DNA of 64,000 nt, from NCBI RefSeq assembly GCF_001557875.1, contig NZ_LNRF01000003.1, forward strand, positions 124,001 to 188,000. Reading direction: 5' to 3'. This document shows positions 63,935 through 64,000 of the stretch, in pieces. A program made the translations under genes and the position numbers. Positions within the stretch are counted from its first letter, which is position 1, and each line of letters begins with the position of its first letter. This DNA is from Vibrio splendidus (GTDB taxonomy: Bacteria > Pseudomonadota > Gammaproteobacteria > Enterobacterales > Vibrionaceae). The notes beneath the pieces were generated by a model that was given only the letters and a program-made list of their open reading frames with translations, was not told the DNA's origin and ran no database searches.

Positions 63935-64000
63935 GCTGACTCCTCTAATTTAAAATGTGTTTTTAATGCCGGTGTATCGACGACCGATTGGATCAAATAC
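63931..64000 (-). CDS. 3' end of an upstream gene in the glycosylation operon
   Basis: On the minus strand one frame is open from the right edge to a TGA at 63931-63933 and encodes 22 residues (LIQSVVDTPALKTHFKLEES near the end). The stop overlaps the glycosyltransferase ATG (ATGA), the mark of a coupled operon, so this frame is preferred. Only the tail is visible, so the product is unknown; a family 2 glycosyltransferase or nucleotide-sugar enzyme would fit the context. Confidence 0.55.
   Translation of the reverse strand, partial: YLIQSVVDTPALKTHFKLEESA

Noticed and set aside
63950..64000. Alternative minus-strand frame of 16 residues ending in TAA at the right edge
   Set aside because: The frame ending in TGA that overlaps the next ATG fits operon coupling better; too little sequence to decide finally.

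Overview
The window reads as ordinary chromosome from a marine gamma-proteobacterium of the genus Vibrio. The evidence is gene content and order: a norspermidine pathway (nspC, carboxynorspermidine synthase and a fused diaminobutyrate aminotransferase/decarboxylase), uvrY/varA-uvrC-pgsA followed by tRNAs, a pilotin gene of AspS type beside metE, a fused trpCF in a trpLEGDCFBA operon, and a DMSO reductase operon. A Splendidus-like clade is my guess, not shown by the sequence. Coding density is high. I see no insertion sequence, prophage, CRISPR array, rRNA or integron.

Layout. 1-7.5 kb: 5' part of gyrA (minus, running off the left edge), then ubiG, nrdA, nrdB and the yfaE ferredoxin. The nrd promoter region carries NrdR-type boxes and a DnaA box. 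7.6-12.9 kb: a divergent anaerobic respiration locus, dmsD-like chaperone plus napF-like ferredoxin on minus and dmsABC on plus, with a perfect FNR-type box between them. 13-18.5 kb: a CinA-like protein, a DUF3943 protein, an ACT-domain regulator and a coupled pair of exported DUF1566 proteins; the pair is the most accessory-looking part. 18.5-24.1 kb: norspermidine synthesis. 24.1-25.8 kb: a gene-poor stretch with three REP-like repeats, then a tRNA cluster Cys-Gly-Leu-Gly.

25.8-37.2 kb: pgsA, uvrC, uvrY (minus); polB (plus, TTG start); a nucleotidyltransferase-like protein with an altered active site; efpL/yeiP, yciU and a SPOUT methyltransferase, followed by a 7x heptamer repeat; then rluB, yciO and the PHP phosphatase trpH (minus). 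37.2-44.5 kb: the complete trp operon with TrpR operator, leader peptide with five Trp codons, attenuator, and trpE, G, D, CF, B, A. 44.5-54.5 kb: a slipin/NfeD pair, a dicarboxylate-type symporter, a HisC-like aminotransferase with an amino-acid-binding protein and divergent LysR regulator, a small unknown gene, yciB, yciA, yciI and the aspS pilotin. 54.6-64 kb: divergent metE/metR with MetJ- and MetR-type sites, a DUF4250 protein, an unknown membrane protein, a YgiQ radical SAM protein, and a GtrA/GT39 glycosylation operon running off the right edge.

I found no obviously new multi-gene system. The best leads are the DUF1566 pair, the HisC-like/binding-protein/LysR cassette, the nucleotidyltransferase with Asn in place of a catalytic Asp, and several non-coding structures: REP-like elements, a 78-bp imperfect palindrome, the heptamer array and the symmetric metE-metR control region. 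Starts were chosen from ribosome-binding sites and family N-termini and are stated where they differ from the longest reading frame. All functional names rest on reading the protein sequences; no database search was run.
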